This document shows, one piece after another, positions 53,111-61,718 of a DNA stretch of 64,000 nucleotides; within the stretch, counting starts at the first letter, position 1, and the number at the start of each line of letters is the position of its first letter. Both the position numbers and the translations under genes were made by a program. The stretch is from assembly GCF_014641455.1 (NCBI RefSeq), contig NZ_BMHT01000003.1, positions 117,911-181,910 on the forward strand, written 5' to 3'. This stretch comes from Hymenobacter cavernae. Lineage in GTDB: Bacteria; Bacteroidota; Bacteroidia; Cytophagales; Hymenobacteraceae. Under the pieces are notes generated by a model. That model ran no database searches and had not been told where the DNA came from. It saw nothing but the letters and a program-made list of their open reading frames with translations.

Positions 53111-54391
53111 CTAGGTCTTCTGCTTCTTTTTCTTCGCCGCTGGGAACAGGATGTTGTTCAATATCAATCGGTAACCCGGCGAGTTGGGGTGCAGGGAAAG
53201 GTCAGTAGGTTCTTCTTCTACCAAGTGCTGGTAGTCTTCCGGGTCGTGGCCGCCGTAGAAGGTCCAGGTGCCTTTGCCGAGCGTGCCGTGCATGTAGCGC
53301 ACCTCGCCGGAAGCCTTGTTTTCGCCCATCACCACCACGTCGGGTTTGATGAGGCTCTTGCGGAAGGCGGTGGTTTGGCCCATAAAACCTTTGATGGTTT
53401 TCTCATGATCCTGGGTGAGCATGGTGGGTACCGGGTCGTACTTGGCCGAGAAGGTGAAGAGCTGGAAGTAGTCGTTGTCCTCGTACACGCCGCGCTCGTA
53501 GGGCTGCATATCGATGTTGGAGTACTCGTACTGAATGGGGTTGCGCTCCAGGGTGAAGTCCTTGAAAGCCAGGGTGCGGTTGAAGTTCAGCTTGCTTTGT
53601 GCTGCCGGATCGGCGGGGTCGCCATCGTACATGCTTTCCACCATGTCGATACCCAGGCCGGCCAGGGCAATGTCGTAACTGTCAGTAGCCGAGCACATAG
53701 CAAACATAAACCCGCCACCGGCAATAAACTCCTGCATCTTGGTGGCCACGGCGCCTTTCATCACGCTCACCTTCGAAAAGCCGTTGCGCTTGGCCGTAGC
53801 CTCTGATTCGCGCTGCTGCTGCTGATACCAAGGCCGGTTGCGGTAAGAGGCGTAGAACTTGCCGTACTGGCCCGTAAAATCTTCGTGGTGGAGGTGGAGC
53901 CAGTCGTACTTGGGCAGGTCGCCGTGCAGCACCTCGTCGTCGTAGATCTGGGTGTAGGGAATTTCGGCGTAAGTCAGCACCATCGTCACGGCGTCGTCCC
54001 AGGGCTGCTTGCCTTTGGGCGTGTACACCGCAATTTTGGGCACCTTCTCCAGCTTCATCACGTCCATGTTGGCATTCGGGTCGGCAATTTCCTGGAGGAT
54101 GTTATTGTACTGCGCGTCGCTGATGACCTGGTAGGTGACGCCGCGCACGGTCAGCTCGTTTTCGGCGCCGGCCGCATTGGGGAAGGCAAAAGCGCCGCCG
54201 CGGTAGTTCAGCAGCCAATCGACTTCCACCTGCTTGCCGAGCAGCCAATACGTTGCGCCGTACGCTTTGAGGTGTTCTTTCTGAGCTTCGTCCATCGGGA
54301 TGAGGACGTGGTTGGCCCAGGCAATGCCGGAAAAACCTAGGCAGGCCGCCAAAACAAGGACCAAAGACAGGATTCGCTTCAACACCATCAC
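53111..54391 (-). CDS. Exported Bacteroidota protein often labelled asparagine synthetase B
   Basis: A 426-residue protein with signal peptide LKRILSLVLVLAACLGFSGIA. Conserved blocks include YWLLGKQVEVDWLLNYRGG, YDWLHLHHEDFTGQYGKFY, a GGGFMFAMCSATDS segment with a Cys resembling a class I glutamine-amidotransferase-like elbow, and GTWTFYGGHDPEDYQH near the end. Homologues in this phylum are often called asparagine synthetase B, but it has no ATP-PPi synthetase domain and no N-terminal Cys, so I do not accept that name. The role is unknown; it is probably periplasmic. Its stop is TAG inside an exact octamer (53109-53116). Confidence 0.7.
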   Translation of the reverse strand: MMVLKRILSLVLVLAACLGFSGIAWANHVLIPMDEAQKEHLKAYGATYWLLGKQVEVDWLLNYRGGAFAFPNAAGAENELTVRGVTYQVISDAQYNNILQEIADPNANMDVMKLEKVPKIAVYTPKGKQPWDDAVTMVLTYAEIPYTQIYDDEVLHGDLPKYDWLHLHHEDFTGQYGKFYASYRNRPWYQQQQRESEATAKRNGFSKVSVMKGAVATKMQEFIAGGGFMFAMCSATDSYDIALAGLGIDMVESMYDGDPADPAAQSKLNFNRTLAFKDFTLERNPIQYEYSNIDMQPYERGVYEDNDYFQLFTFSAKYDPVPTMLTQDHEKTIKGFMGQTTAFRKSLIKPDVVVMGENKASGEVRYMHGTLGKGTWTFYGGHDPEDYQHLVEEEPTDLSLHPNSPGYRLILNNILFPAAKKKKQKT

Positions 54392-54481
54392 ATTCGGCAG
54401 AGAAAAGAAGGGAAAAATAAAGGTAAGATACGAAAGAGTGCAGACGGCAGGGGACAGGCGAGGATAATTTGTTGGTTGCTT

Positions 54482-54674
54482 AACCTAGGTAGCTGGTCAT
54501 GCTGAGCTGGTCGAAGCATCTTGCGGGCTGCCGTTGAACGTCATTATTAGAACGTCATTCCGACCAGCGGGAGGAATCTCGCGTGCAATGGTAACTTTAA
54601 TCGTGAGGGTTTACTATCACAATCTCAGCACGCGAGATGCTTCGACCAGCTCAGCATGACCAGCTACCTAGGTT
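54482..54674. repeat. Composite inverted repeat, family B, bounded by octamers
   Basis: The 40-base arms (54482-54521 and 54635-54674) are perfect and start/end with ACCTAGGT (54483, 54666). The arm core reads TCATGCTGAGCTGGTCGAAG. The loop holds half of a family A element (TCATTCCGACCAGCGGGAGG at 54551) and the words CACGCGAGATGC / GCGTGC, so two repeat types are fused. It lies between divergent genes. Confidence 0.9.
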
Positions 54675-54740
54675 TTCACGCGAACTACCGACCATAGTTC
54701 AGCCGAAACCATCTACCTTGCACAAGTAGCCGCTACCGTC

Positions 54741-55982
54741 ATGCATCTGTTAGAAAACATCAAGGAAGCTTTCCGTTCCATCGGGAGCAACCTGCTCCGT
54801 ACGATTCTTACCGCCCTTATTGTGAGCATCGGTATTATGGCGCTCGTGGGCATTCTCACGGCGATTGATACGATGAAGTACAAGCTGAACTCGACCTTTG
54901 CCAGCCTGGGTGCCAACTCCTTTGAGATGCGCGCCAAAGGTTACAACAGTGGTCGACGGCGGCAAGGCGTGACGGAAAAGGTGTACCCGGCCATCACGTA
55001 TCTACAAGCCAAACAGTACAAGAAGCAAATCGGCGACGAGGCCACCGTGGGCCTTTCGGCCCAGATTACCGGCGCCGCCGAAGTCAAAGCCAACGGTCAG
55101 AAAACCAACCCTAATACGCAGGTAGTAGCCGGCGATGAGAACTATCTGCAAATCCAGAGCTACAATCTTACCGCGGGCCGCGCCTTCTCGCAGGCGGAGC
55201 TGGATAACGGCGCCAACGTGGCCATCGTGGGCTCGGAGCTGAAAGACAAGCTGTTCCCGAATGAAAGTCCGCTGGGCAAATACATCTATTTGCTCGGCCG
55301 GCGCTTTTCGGTGGTCGGGCTGCTCGAAACCAGCGGCAGCAACCTAGGTGGCGGCGGCGCCGACCGCCTCGTGCTCATTCCGCTCGAAACCGGCAACCAG
55401 ATGCCCCGCCAGCGTGCCCTTACCTTCGACATCAAAACCGCCGTCACGCAGGCCGAAAACCTGGCTTACGTGACTGGTCAGGCCACCGGTATCATGCGCG
55501 CCGTGCGCCACGACCCTTTGGGGCAGGAAGATTCCTTCGAAGTGGACAGCAGCGAGTCGCTCACCGGCAAGCTCGACTCCATGACCAGCACCTTGCGCTC
55601 GGGTGGCTTCCTGGTGGGCTTCATCACGCTGCTCGGGGCCAGCATCGCCCTCATGAACATCATGATGGTGTCGGTGACGGAGCGCACCCGCGAAATCGGC
55701 ATCCGCAAAGCCCTCGGTGCTACAGCTGTTCAAATTCGGCAGCAGTTTCTTATCGAAGCCATCGTCATCTGCGTGATGGGCGGCGCGCTCGGCATTGTGC
55801 TGGGCGTGGCTATGGGCAACTCCATCGCGCTGCTCATCCCCGGCGGCGGCGTCTTCTTCGTGCCGTGGCTCTGGATGATGCTAGGTTTGATCATCTGCGT
55901 GACGGTGGGGCTAGCTTCCGGCTATTACCCCGCCAGCAAAGCCTCGCGCCTCGACCCGATTGAGTCGCTGCGCTACGAGTAG
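54741..55982 (+). CDS. MacB-like ABC transporter permease
   Basis: A 413-residue FtsX/MacB-type permease. An N-terminal helix ([20 protein letters not shown]) precedes a 220-residue periplasmic domain (MacB_PCD) with [21 protein letters not shown]. Three further helices close the protein, with the family block [20 protein letters not shown] and the end [19 protein letters not shown]. Such permeases work with an ATPase in mechanotransmission or export, but no ATPase gene lies next to it. A TACCTTG box 20 bases before the ATG may be the promoter. Substrate unknown. Confidence 0.92.
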   Translation: MHLLENIKEAFRSIGSNLLRTILTALIVSIGIMALVGILTAIDTMKYKLNSTFASLGANSFEMRAKGYNSGRRRQGVTEKVYPAITYLQAKQYKKQIGDEATVGLSAQITGAAEVKANGQKTNPNTQVVAGDENYLQIQSYNLTAGRAFSQAELDNGANVAIVGSELKDKLFPNESPLGKYIYLLGRRFSVVGLLETSGSNLGGGGADRLVLIPLETGNQMPRQRALTFDIKTAVTQAENLAYVTGQATGIMRAVRHDPLGQEDSFEVDSSESLTGKLDSMTSTLRSGGFLVGFITLLGASIALMNIMMVSVTERTREIGIRKALGATAVQIRQQFLIEAIVICVMGGALGIVLGVAMGNSIALLIPGGGVFFVPWLWMMLGLIICVTVGLASGYYPASKASRLDPIESLRYE

Positions 55983-56014
55983 GTTTGCCTACCCAATATA
56001 TTTTTGAGCTTCAC

Positions 56015-56821
56015 CTAGGTCTCTGACTTACGCTGATGTTCTTGGCGCATCAGGCCCATGGCATCAATAATGGTGAAACTTTGGGCATCATACCGCAGGA
56101 ACTTCCCCTGCCCAATCCCACGTAGCCCTAGCCAATTATAGCGTCCAAAGCGTTGCACCTTTCCTTGTTTATTCCACCAGAAAAAGCTGTTTTGATCCTC
56201 ATGGCGGGCATAGAAGATCACATTGTCGTGGCTTCCGCTCAAGGCATACGCCCCGCGAAAATCAACTGGAGTAACACGCTCAATTGTTTGAAAATCGCTC
56301 AGGCGCAGTTCCAGTAAAGGGAATTCGGTATATGGGTACGCTAAAATCACCTCGTCACTCTGCTTGGTCATACAGTAGCAGTCTAAGATAAAACCGGACG
56401 CGCTAGAGTTGTAACCATAAAGTTGCTGCCCCTGGGTGTCGAACACGGCCAATCCGTCGCTACTCGGTTTGTGATTTCCGATGCCCTCATCAAAGTAAGA
56501 GATGACAATCCGGGCTGCTTGTACCAGCACATCTGCTACGGCATCCCCCGCATCAAAGGTTAGCAACTCACGGCCACTTTGGTCCAGAATATGCCCATTA
56601 TTGTTCATCCCACTGCTTTGGCGGCCCTCAACAATTAGGAAGCGTTCCTCATTCAGCTGTCGGATAAAGGGGTAACGAAATGGCTGTTGCAAAGCTAGTT
56701 TCCATGTATTCGTCCAGACCTCGTTGTTGCTAAGTAAAGCAATAAAATTACCGTTAGCGTCGGCGTCCAGATCCCGAATTTGATGTTTGCCACAGTTGAG
56801 CGGGTAAGTTGTCAGTGCCAA
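56015..56821 (-). CDS. Conserved-looking protein of unknown family, beta-propeller-like
   Basis: A 268-residue protein with no recognised family and no signal peptide. It contains strand-rich repeats with terminal aromatic and Gly residues (GNFIALLSNNEVWTNTWKL, GLAVFDTQGQQLYGYNSS, FFWWNKQGKVQRFGRYNWLG), a pattern typical of beta-propellers. Base composition is slightly lower in GC than its neighbours. Its last codons end ACC TAG, the stop lying inside the exact octamer at 56013-56020. Convergent with the permease gene. Function unknown. Confidence 0.6.
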   Translation of the reverse strand: MALTTYPLNCGKHQIRDLDADANGNFIALLSNNEVWTNTWKLALQQPFRYPFIRQLNEERFLIVEGRQSSGMNNNGHILDQSGRELLTFDAGDAVADVLVQAARIVISYFDEGIGNHKPSSDGLAVFDTQGQQLYGYNSSASGFILDCYCMTKQSDEVILAYPYTEFPLLELRLSDFQTIERVTPVDFRGAYALSGSHDNVIFYARHEDQNSFFWWNKQGKVQRFGRYNWLGLRGIGQGKFLRYDAQSFTIIDAMGLMRQEHQRKSET

Positions 56822-56924
56822 AGGAATAAGTAATAAGCATGTTAGAATAATTTAAATTACTGGTTTTTCTTCTCGTACCTGCTTTCTCGCTGTAGGATTA
56901 ATCTAATTATTAAACAAATGAGTA

Positions 56925-56932
56925 TATATTTG
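56925..56932 (+). promoter_or_regulatory. -7 box for the helix-turn-helix gene
   Basis: TATATTTG fits TAnnTTTG, 35 bases before the ATG at 56967, in an AT-rich stretch. Confidence 0.5.
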
Positions 56933-56966
56933 CGTTATAACTCGCGAATTCTCATTTGGTAAATAC

Positions 56967-57596
56967 ATGGCTGAGCAGACCGTAGGACAGCGCATAAGTC
57001 AACTCATATCCCATCTAGGGATTTCCAAAAACGCTTTTGCGTCATCTCTGGATAAAACGGCAACCGTCATTCAACATCTTGTTGATGAGCGGAATAAGCC
57101 TGGGTTTGATCTCATGAATAAAATATTTGAGGTATACCCAAATGTATCAACTGATTGGCTGATGAAAGGAACAGGACCCATGCTGACCGATGCTACGGCC
57201 TCCGAACCTAGGTCCGCTCCAGCTACAACCAGCGCGATGAATTCAGCAGGTGCCCCCACAACGGCTGCGCCTGTAGCGGAACCTGCTCCAACTTCTGCAC
57301 CAGAACCCATTGAACCAGCCGCTGCTTCAGTAGCTCCCGCGCCAGTTGCTGCACCAATTGTAGAACCTCCCGTTGCGCCGGTGTTACCATTTGCTACAAC
57401 TCTAAACCAAGCGCCAGCCATTCCGGCAATGCCTGCGCCAACCGTTGATCCAACAGCAAGCCTGCAAGCCGCGCTTTACGCGCAGCAGCTCACCCACCAG
57501 CTAGCCTTAGCCGAAATGCGCAACCAGCATTTGCAGGAACAACAGCGCATGATGCAACAAATGATGGACATGATGCAGCGTCAACTTAGCCGATAA
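56967..57596 (+). CDS. Helix-turn-helix DNA-binding protein with Pro/Ala linker and coiled tail
   Basis: A 209-residue protein. Residues 1-70 form an XRE-like domain (VGQRISQLISHLGISKNAFA, then VIQHLVDERNKPGFDLMNKI and YPNVSTDWLMKGTGPM), the form found in Bacteroidota regulators related to phage CI-like N-termini. Residues about 75-165 are a Pro/Ala/Thr-rich linker; the last 40 residues (LTHQLALAEMRNQHLQEQQR) are a Gln/Met-rich amphipathic helix that could oligomerise. Targets are unknown. An octamer encodes Glu-Pro-Arg-Ser at the start of the linker. A perfect 20-bp terminator and then a family A repeat follow. Confidence 0.82.
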   Translation: MAEQTVGQRISQLISHLGISKNAFASSLDKTATVIQHLVDERNKPGFDLMNKIFEVYPNVSTDWLMKGTGPMLTDATASEPRSAPATTSAMNSAGAPTTAAPVAEPAPTSAPEPIEPAAASVAPAPVAAPIVEPPVAPVLPFATTLNQAPAIPAMPAPTVDPTASLQAALYAQQLTHQLALAEMRNQHLQEQQRMMQQMMDMMQRQLSR

Positions 57597-57616
57597 AGCA
57601 AATCGAACATGCTGCA

Positions 57617-57660
57617 AAACAAAGCGGCCCGTAGCAGAAGTGCTACGGGCCGCTTTGTTT
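57617..57660. terminator. Perfect 20-bp hairpin terminator
   Basis: Arms 57617-57636 and 57641-57660 are exact complements (AAACAAAGCGGCCCGTAGCA), 4-base loop, T after the right arm. Confidence 0.92.
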
Positions 57661-57740
57661 TGTCATTCCGAGCAGCGCGAGGAATCTGAGGTAGCAACCT
57701 AGGTTCATTCCTCAGATTCCTCGCGCTGCTCGGAATGACA
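57661..57740. repeat. REP-like inverted repeat, family A, perfect, octamer on the axis
   Basis: The 30-base arms (57661-57690, 57711-57740) are exact complements starting TGTCATTCCGAGCAGCGCGA. The axis is 57700.5, exactly the centre of ACCTAGGT (57697-57704). It begins where the terminator ends and stops seven bases before the mtaB stop. Confidence 0.95.
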
Positions 57741-57747
57741 GTTGTGC

Positions 57748-59085
57748 TTAGTGATGAAGCACTTCAATACCTAGCTCCTCGGCTTCCATGTGGCCTTGCG
57801 CATTGACGTTGATCAGGCGTAGGCGCTTCCGCTCGCCAACCAGCAGCGGGTCGTATCTGGCCGTCACGCGGATGTAGTTGGGGGTGAAGCCTTCCATTTG
57901 ACCATTGGTCACATCATCTTCGAAAAGCACTTCCGTTTCAAGACCTAGGTGCTGCTCGTAGAAGTAGCGCTTCTTCTTCTCCGATAACGAGCGCAGCATC
58001 GTCGTGCGGCGGTGCCGCTCGCCGTCGTGCACGCGGCCGGGTAGGCTAGGGGCGAGGGTGTTGGCCCGCTCCGAGTAGGGAAAAACGTGCAGGTAGCTCA
58101 CGTCCAGCCCGTTGAGGAAGTGGTAGGTTTCCAGAAAATCTTCCTCCGTTTCACCCGGAAAACCCACAATCACATCGACGCCGATGCAGGCGTGCGGCAT
58201 CACTTCTTTAATGAGAGCTACGCGGCTGGCATAGAGGGCCCGACGGTAGCGCCGCCGCATCAGCCCCAGGATCTTATCGGAGCCGCTTTGCAGCGGAATG
58301 TGGAAGTGCGGCATGAAGCGCTGCGAGCCGGCCACGAAGCGAATCACCTCGTCGGTGAGCAGGTTGGGCTCGCACGACGAGATGCGGAAGCGGCTGATGC
58401 CGTTCACTTCATCCAGGGCTTGCACCAGGTCGAAGAAGTTCTCGCGCCGCTCGCGCTCCGGGCCTTGCAAACCAAAGTCACCTAGGTTTACGCCCGTCAG
58501 CACGATTTCCTGCACGTCGGTTTCGGCTAGCTTCTGCACCCGCTCTACCACGCTCTGCACACTGCCCGAGCGGCTTTTGCCACGGGCCAGCGGAATCGTG
58601 CAGAACGAGCAGGAGTAGTCGCAGCCATCCTGTACCTTCAGGAAAGTGCGGGTCCGGTCGCCGAACGAATGCGCGGCGTGAAACTCGGTGGCCTCGCTGA
58701 TGGGGCTGGCGTACACCTGCCCTTTGCCACCGGTGGGCTTCTCGAACCCGGCCAGAATATCCACCAGTTGAAACTTCTCGGCGGCCCCCAGCACAGCGTG
58801 CACGCCGGGAATTTCGGCAATTTCCTGCGGCTTCAGCTGCGCGTAGCAGCCCACGATGGTCACAAAGGCGTCGGGGTTGTGCTTCAGCGCTTCCTTCACC
58901 ACCTTGCGACACTTGCGGTCGGCGTGGTCGGTGACGGAACACGTATTGATAACGTAAATATCAGCGGCCTCCTCGAAGGCCACTTTCTGAAAGCCGCGCT
59001 CCTCAAACTGCCGCCCGATGGCGGAAGTCTCCGAGAAATTGAGCTTGCAGCCCAGCGTGTAAAAGGCAACTTTTCTGGTATCCAT
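57748..59085 (-). CDS. mtaB: tRNA (t6A37)-methylthiotransferase MtaB
   Basis: A 445-residue radical SAM enzyme that turns t6A37 into ms2t6A37. Domain order matches MiaB: UPF0004 domain (TLGCKLNFSETSAIG, VINTCSVTDHADRKCR, VGCYAQLKP), radical SAM motif CDYSCSFCTIP and a C-terminal TRAM-like end (FTPNYIRVTARYD). The GCKLN and SVTDHADRKCR blocks point to MtaB, not MiaB. I start at 59085 (MDTRKVAFYTLGCKLN) because a TACCTTTG promoter box lies just upstream; the longer frame to 59130 would include it. Confidence 0.94.
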   Translation of the reverse strand: MDTRKVAFYTLGCKLNFSETSAIGRQFEERGFQKVAFEEAADIYVINTCSVTDHADRKCRKVVKEALKHNPDAFVTIVGCYAQLKPQEIAEIPGVHAVLGAAEKFQLVDILAGFEKPTGGKGQVYASPISEATEFHAAHSFGDRTRTFLKVQDGCDYSCSFCTIPLARGKSRSGSVQSVVERVQKLAETDVQEIVLTGVNLGDFGLQGPERERRENFFDLVQALDEVNGISRFRISSCEPNLLTDEVIRFVAGSQRFMPHFHIPLQSGSDKILGLMRRRYRRALYASRVALIKEVMPHACIGVDVIVGFPGETEEDFLETYHFLNGLDVSYLHVFPYSERANTLAPSLPGRVHDGERHRRTTMLRSLSEKKKRYFYEQHLGLETEVLFEDDVTNGQMEGFTPNYIRVTARYDPLLVGERKRLRLINVNAQGHMEAEELGIEVLHH

Positions 59086-59094
59086 AAGAATCTG

Positions 59095-59102
59095 CAAAGG
59101 TA
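59095..59102 (-). promoter_or_regulatory. -7 box for mtaB
   Basis: TACCTTTG on the reverse strand, 10 bases before the ATG at 59085; same octanucleotide as at the tRNA, accA and miaB promoters. Confidence 0.65.
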
Positions 59103-59216
59103 CGCAACAACCAGCGTTTTTCGGGCACAACCGCTAGCAGCCCAAGCAGATTCAGGCGCGAAGCAAGCGGCCGTACCTAGGTACAACGGCAGCCGTGTTC
59201 TGATTCACTCTGTAGG

Positions 59217-59371
59217 CTTGTTCCTGAATTAAGAAAATCGGGAAAATCGTTTGTCATGCTGAGCTGGTCGAAGCGTCTCTACCGCAGTGCTAACTTTATA
59301 ACGCTAGCTCAACGAAGCGGTAGAGATGCTTCGACCAGCTCAGCATGACGTCCTTTTAGTTCAGGAACAAG
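59217..59371. repeat. Nested inverted repeat, family B
   Basis: The inner arms GTCATGCTGAGCTGGTCG (from 59253) and its complement (to 59349) are near perfect; outer words CTTGTTCCTGAA (59217) and TTCAGGAACAAG (to 59371) also pair. GCTAGC lies near the centre. Exact octamers flank it at 59175 and 59386. Same arm core as at 54482-54674. Confidence 0.85.
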
Positions 59372-59395
59372 TCTCGTTTATAGCAACCTAGGTTC

Positions 59396-59761
59396 TCACG
59401 CAACAGTCGCCAGTCGGTCCCGCACCAGCTGCATCAGCGTCGGCAGATCAGCCTGGTCGAAGTCTTCCTTCGATAGAAGAAGCTGCCACTCACCAGCCGC
59501 ATTTTGCAGGAAAGCAGCGGGCAGCGGCTGGTGGTGCCATTGCGAAAACTCCCGAAAAAACTCCTTGCGGTGCAGAAAGCGAGTTGGCAAACCTAGGTTC
59601 TGCAAAAACTGCTTCCATTCCGAACGCATGCTCATGGCGCCGTACGTGATGCGGCAGAGCGAGCAGGCGTAGGTGCTGGGCGACAGAGTTTTGTGCAGCG
59701 TATCCAGCAGCCCGTTCACCGCGCCGGCTTCGGCATTATAAACGAAGAGCAGCTGGGACAT
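59396..59761 (-). CDS. Conserved small protein with CxxC motif, partner of LTA-synthase-like gene
   Basis: A 121-residue protein without signal peptide. It has LLFVYNAEAGAVNGLLDTLH at the start, a CSLC motif (residues 33-36) in STYACSLCRITYGAMSM, and a C-terminal helix. Similar small Bacteroidota proteins are sometimes named GTPase, but no P-loop is present. The CxxC could bind metal or be redox active. It follows the LTA-synthase-like gene by only six bases, so the two are co-transcribed. Function unknown. Confidence 0.7.
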   Translation of the reverse strand: MSQLLFVYNAEAGAVNGLLDTLHKTLSPSTYACSLCRITYGAMSMRSEWKQFLQNLGLPTRFLHRKEFFREFSQWHHQPLPAAFLQNAAGEWQLLLSKEDFDQADLPTLMQLVRDRLATVA

Positions 59762-59767
59762 TGGGCT

Positions 59768-61624
59768 TTATTTCTGGAGAAAGTCGGCGTAAGAAGCCTG
59801 CTCGTACGCCTGTCCTTGCTTGAGCTGGGTACCCGGCACGCTGGCCGGGTTTTTCCATATGAGCTGGCGAGCCACATTATCGTACGTCACGGTGCCGCTT
59901 GGTGTTATCAGGCCGAAGCCGTCATTAAAGCAGTAGAAAGCAAATGGCTGGCGAGCTGGCTGGAACAGGTCGCGGCTCCAAACGTAACTCTCAGACGGCA
60001 AGCCAAGTTGGGTGAGCAGGGTTGCTGCAACGTCGGTTTGGGTACCTAGGTCGGCTACCACGCGCCCCCGTGCCGCTGGCTGCAAGGCACCGCCCGCCAG
60101 CACCAGCGGAATATGGAACTTGCCGGGGTCCTCGTTAGTATCGTTGTTGGGCAGCGGATGGCCATGGTCGGCTACCAGCACGAGCAGGGTGTTATCCCAC
60201 CAAGGCTGTTTCCGAGCGGTGCGCAGAAAGCGACCTAGGGCCCAGTCGGTATAATAAACGGAGTTGCGGAAGCGGGACGCCTCGTCGGTGCCCGGAAATT
60301 TGGTCGGAATCGGCACCTCAAACGGTTCGTGGCTGCTCAGGGTAAAGGCCGTCACGAAAAAAGGCTGTCGCTGACGAGGCAAGTCCCGCAGCATCCGGTC
60401 AAAGAGCACGTGGTCGTGGGCGCCCCACTTCGAGTTCTGCTGCGCCGGAGCAAAGTCGTTTCGCTCGGTAAATTGCTCGTAGCCAGCCGTTACGAGGTAG
60501 CTTTTCATGTTGGCAAAAGCTAGCTCGCCCCCATAATAATAGTGCGAGCTGTAGCCGGCTGTCTTCAACGACTGGCACAAGTGGGGGAGGCGCTCGGTTT
60601 TGCGCGGGTACTTAATAATGCTGGTGGTGGGCTGATTGGGGTACCCACTTAATAAGGACACCAGGCCCTTTTGGCTACGGTCGCCGCTGGCGTATAAGTT
60701 GGTAAACAGCACCCCCGTGCGCGCCAGGCTGTCGAGGTTAGGCGTGACGCCCTGCTCGCCGCCTACGCACCCCACCAGCTTCGCGGTGAAGCTTTCCAGG
60801 ATGATAAACAGCACATTAGGTCGCGGTTGGCGCAGCAGGTGCGTGGTATCCGGCCCAGTCGACGCGGCCGAGTAGAGCGCCTGCACGGTGCGCGTGGCGG
60901 TGGTGTCGGCCATAAACTGGTACGGATTGGGGCCGCCATTCTGCAAGAACAGCGAGTTGGCAACGTTCCAGGGCACGTTGACGGCCGCGTGGTTCGCAAA
61001 CGGCTGACTTGAAAAGTAAACGTCACTCTGGTTCACCGGAATCTGCTGCACGCCACCGCGCATCGGCACTACGAGCAAGATCAATTCCAGCATACCGACC
61101 AGCGCCGCCCGACCGCGCCCAAACCTAGGTGGCAGTGCTGGCAGGCGTCCCAGCAAACGCCGGTAAAGCCACCAACTAAACAGCAGCGCGCCCGTCAGCA
61201 GCAGGCACAGCACCGCCACCGGGGCGCTGCCGGCCGAAGCTACCATTTCAGCGGGCGAATCCAGGTATTGCAGCGGGGTGGCGTCGAGGCGAAAGCCCCA
61301 GGCGCGGTACAGCTCCAGATCTACGGTAGTCAGCAGCGCGACCAGCACGACCATCACCCCGGTGTACAGGCGAATAAGGCGGTCGGTGGGAAAGCGCGCG
61401 CCGGCCAGACTCCCTATTGCAAACAGTAGGAAGGGGATCAGGCAGAGATAGGCCGTGGCGGAGGCATCCAGGCGCAAGCCATAAACGAAGACATGCAGGA
61501 GGGTATCAGCCGATAGCGCGGCCGCTTTAGCCGATTGATAACCCAGAAATAAGGCCTTTAAAGCCACGAAAAACACCAGCCAAAACAAAAAGTACAGCGG
61601 CTGGAATAAAAAGCGCTTTTTCAC
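59768..61624 (-). CDS. LTA synthase family / sulfatase-like phosphotransferase
   Basis: A 618-residue inner-membrane enzyme with five N-terminal helices (about 1-180) and a periplasmic alkaline-phosphatase-fold domain. Metal and active-site blocks: FIILESFTAKLVG (Glu ligand), NLYASGDRSQKGLVSLLSGYP, where relatives usually have Thr at the first Ser as nucleophile, LVADHGHPLP and KFHIPLVLAGG. In Gram-positives such enzymes polymerise glycerol phosphate; in this Gram-negative phylum they more likely add a phospho-group to an envelope glycan or lipid (inference). Co-transcribed with the small CxxC gene. Confidence 0.88.
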   Translation of the reverse strand: MKKRFLFQPLYFLFWLVFFVALKALFLGYQSAKAAALSADTLLHVFVYGLRLDASATAYLCLIPFLLFAIGSLAGARFPTDRLIRLYTGVMVVLVALLTTVDLELYRAWGFRLDATPLQYLDSPAEMVASAGSAPVAVLCLLLTGALLFSWWLYRRLLGRLPALPPRFGRGRAALVGMLELILLVVPMRGGVQQIPVNQSDVYFSSQPFANHAAVNVPWNVANSLFLQNGGPNPYQFMADTTATRTVQALYSAASTGPDTTHLLRQPRPNVLFIILESFTAKLVGCVGGEQGVTPNLDSLARTGVLFTNLYASGDRSQKGLVSLLSGYPNQPTTSIIKYPRKTERLPHLCQSLKTAGYSSHYYYGGELAFANMKSYLVTAGYEQFTERNDFAPAQQNSKWGAHDHVLFDRMLRDLPRQRQPFFVTAFTLSSHEPFEVPIPTKFPGTDEASRFRNSVYYTDWALGRFLRTARKQPWWDNTLLVLVADHGHPLPNNDTNEDPGKFHIPLVLAGGALQPAARGRVVADLGTQTDVAATLLTQLGLPSESYVWSRDLFQPARQPFAFYCFNDGFGLITPSGTVTYDNVARQLIWKNPASVPGTQLKQGQAYEQASYADFLQK

Positions 61625-61718
61625 GGGGTAAAGGTACGGTGAAAGTGACGCCTAGAACGATTCCTCAAGCATAGGCAGCGTATATGGCTTTAACTGAGTA
61701 GATTGGCCTTGCCCGTTC

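Noticed and set aside
53111..54391. Name asparagine synthetase B for this gene
   Set aside because: No glutaminase N-terminal Cys or synthetase domain; the protein is exported.
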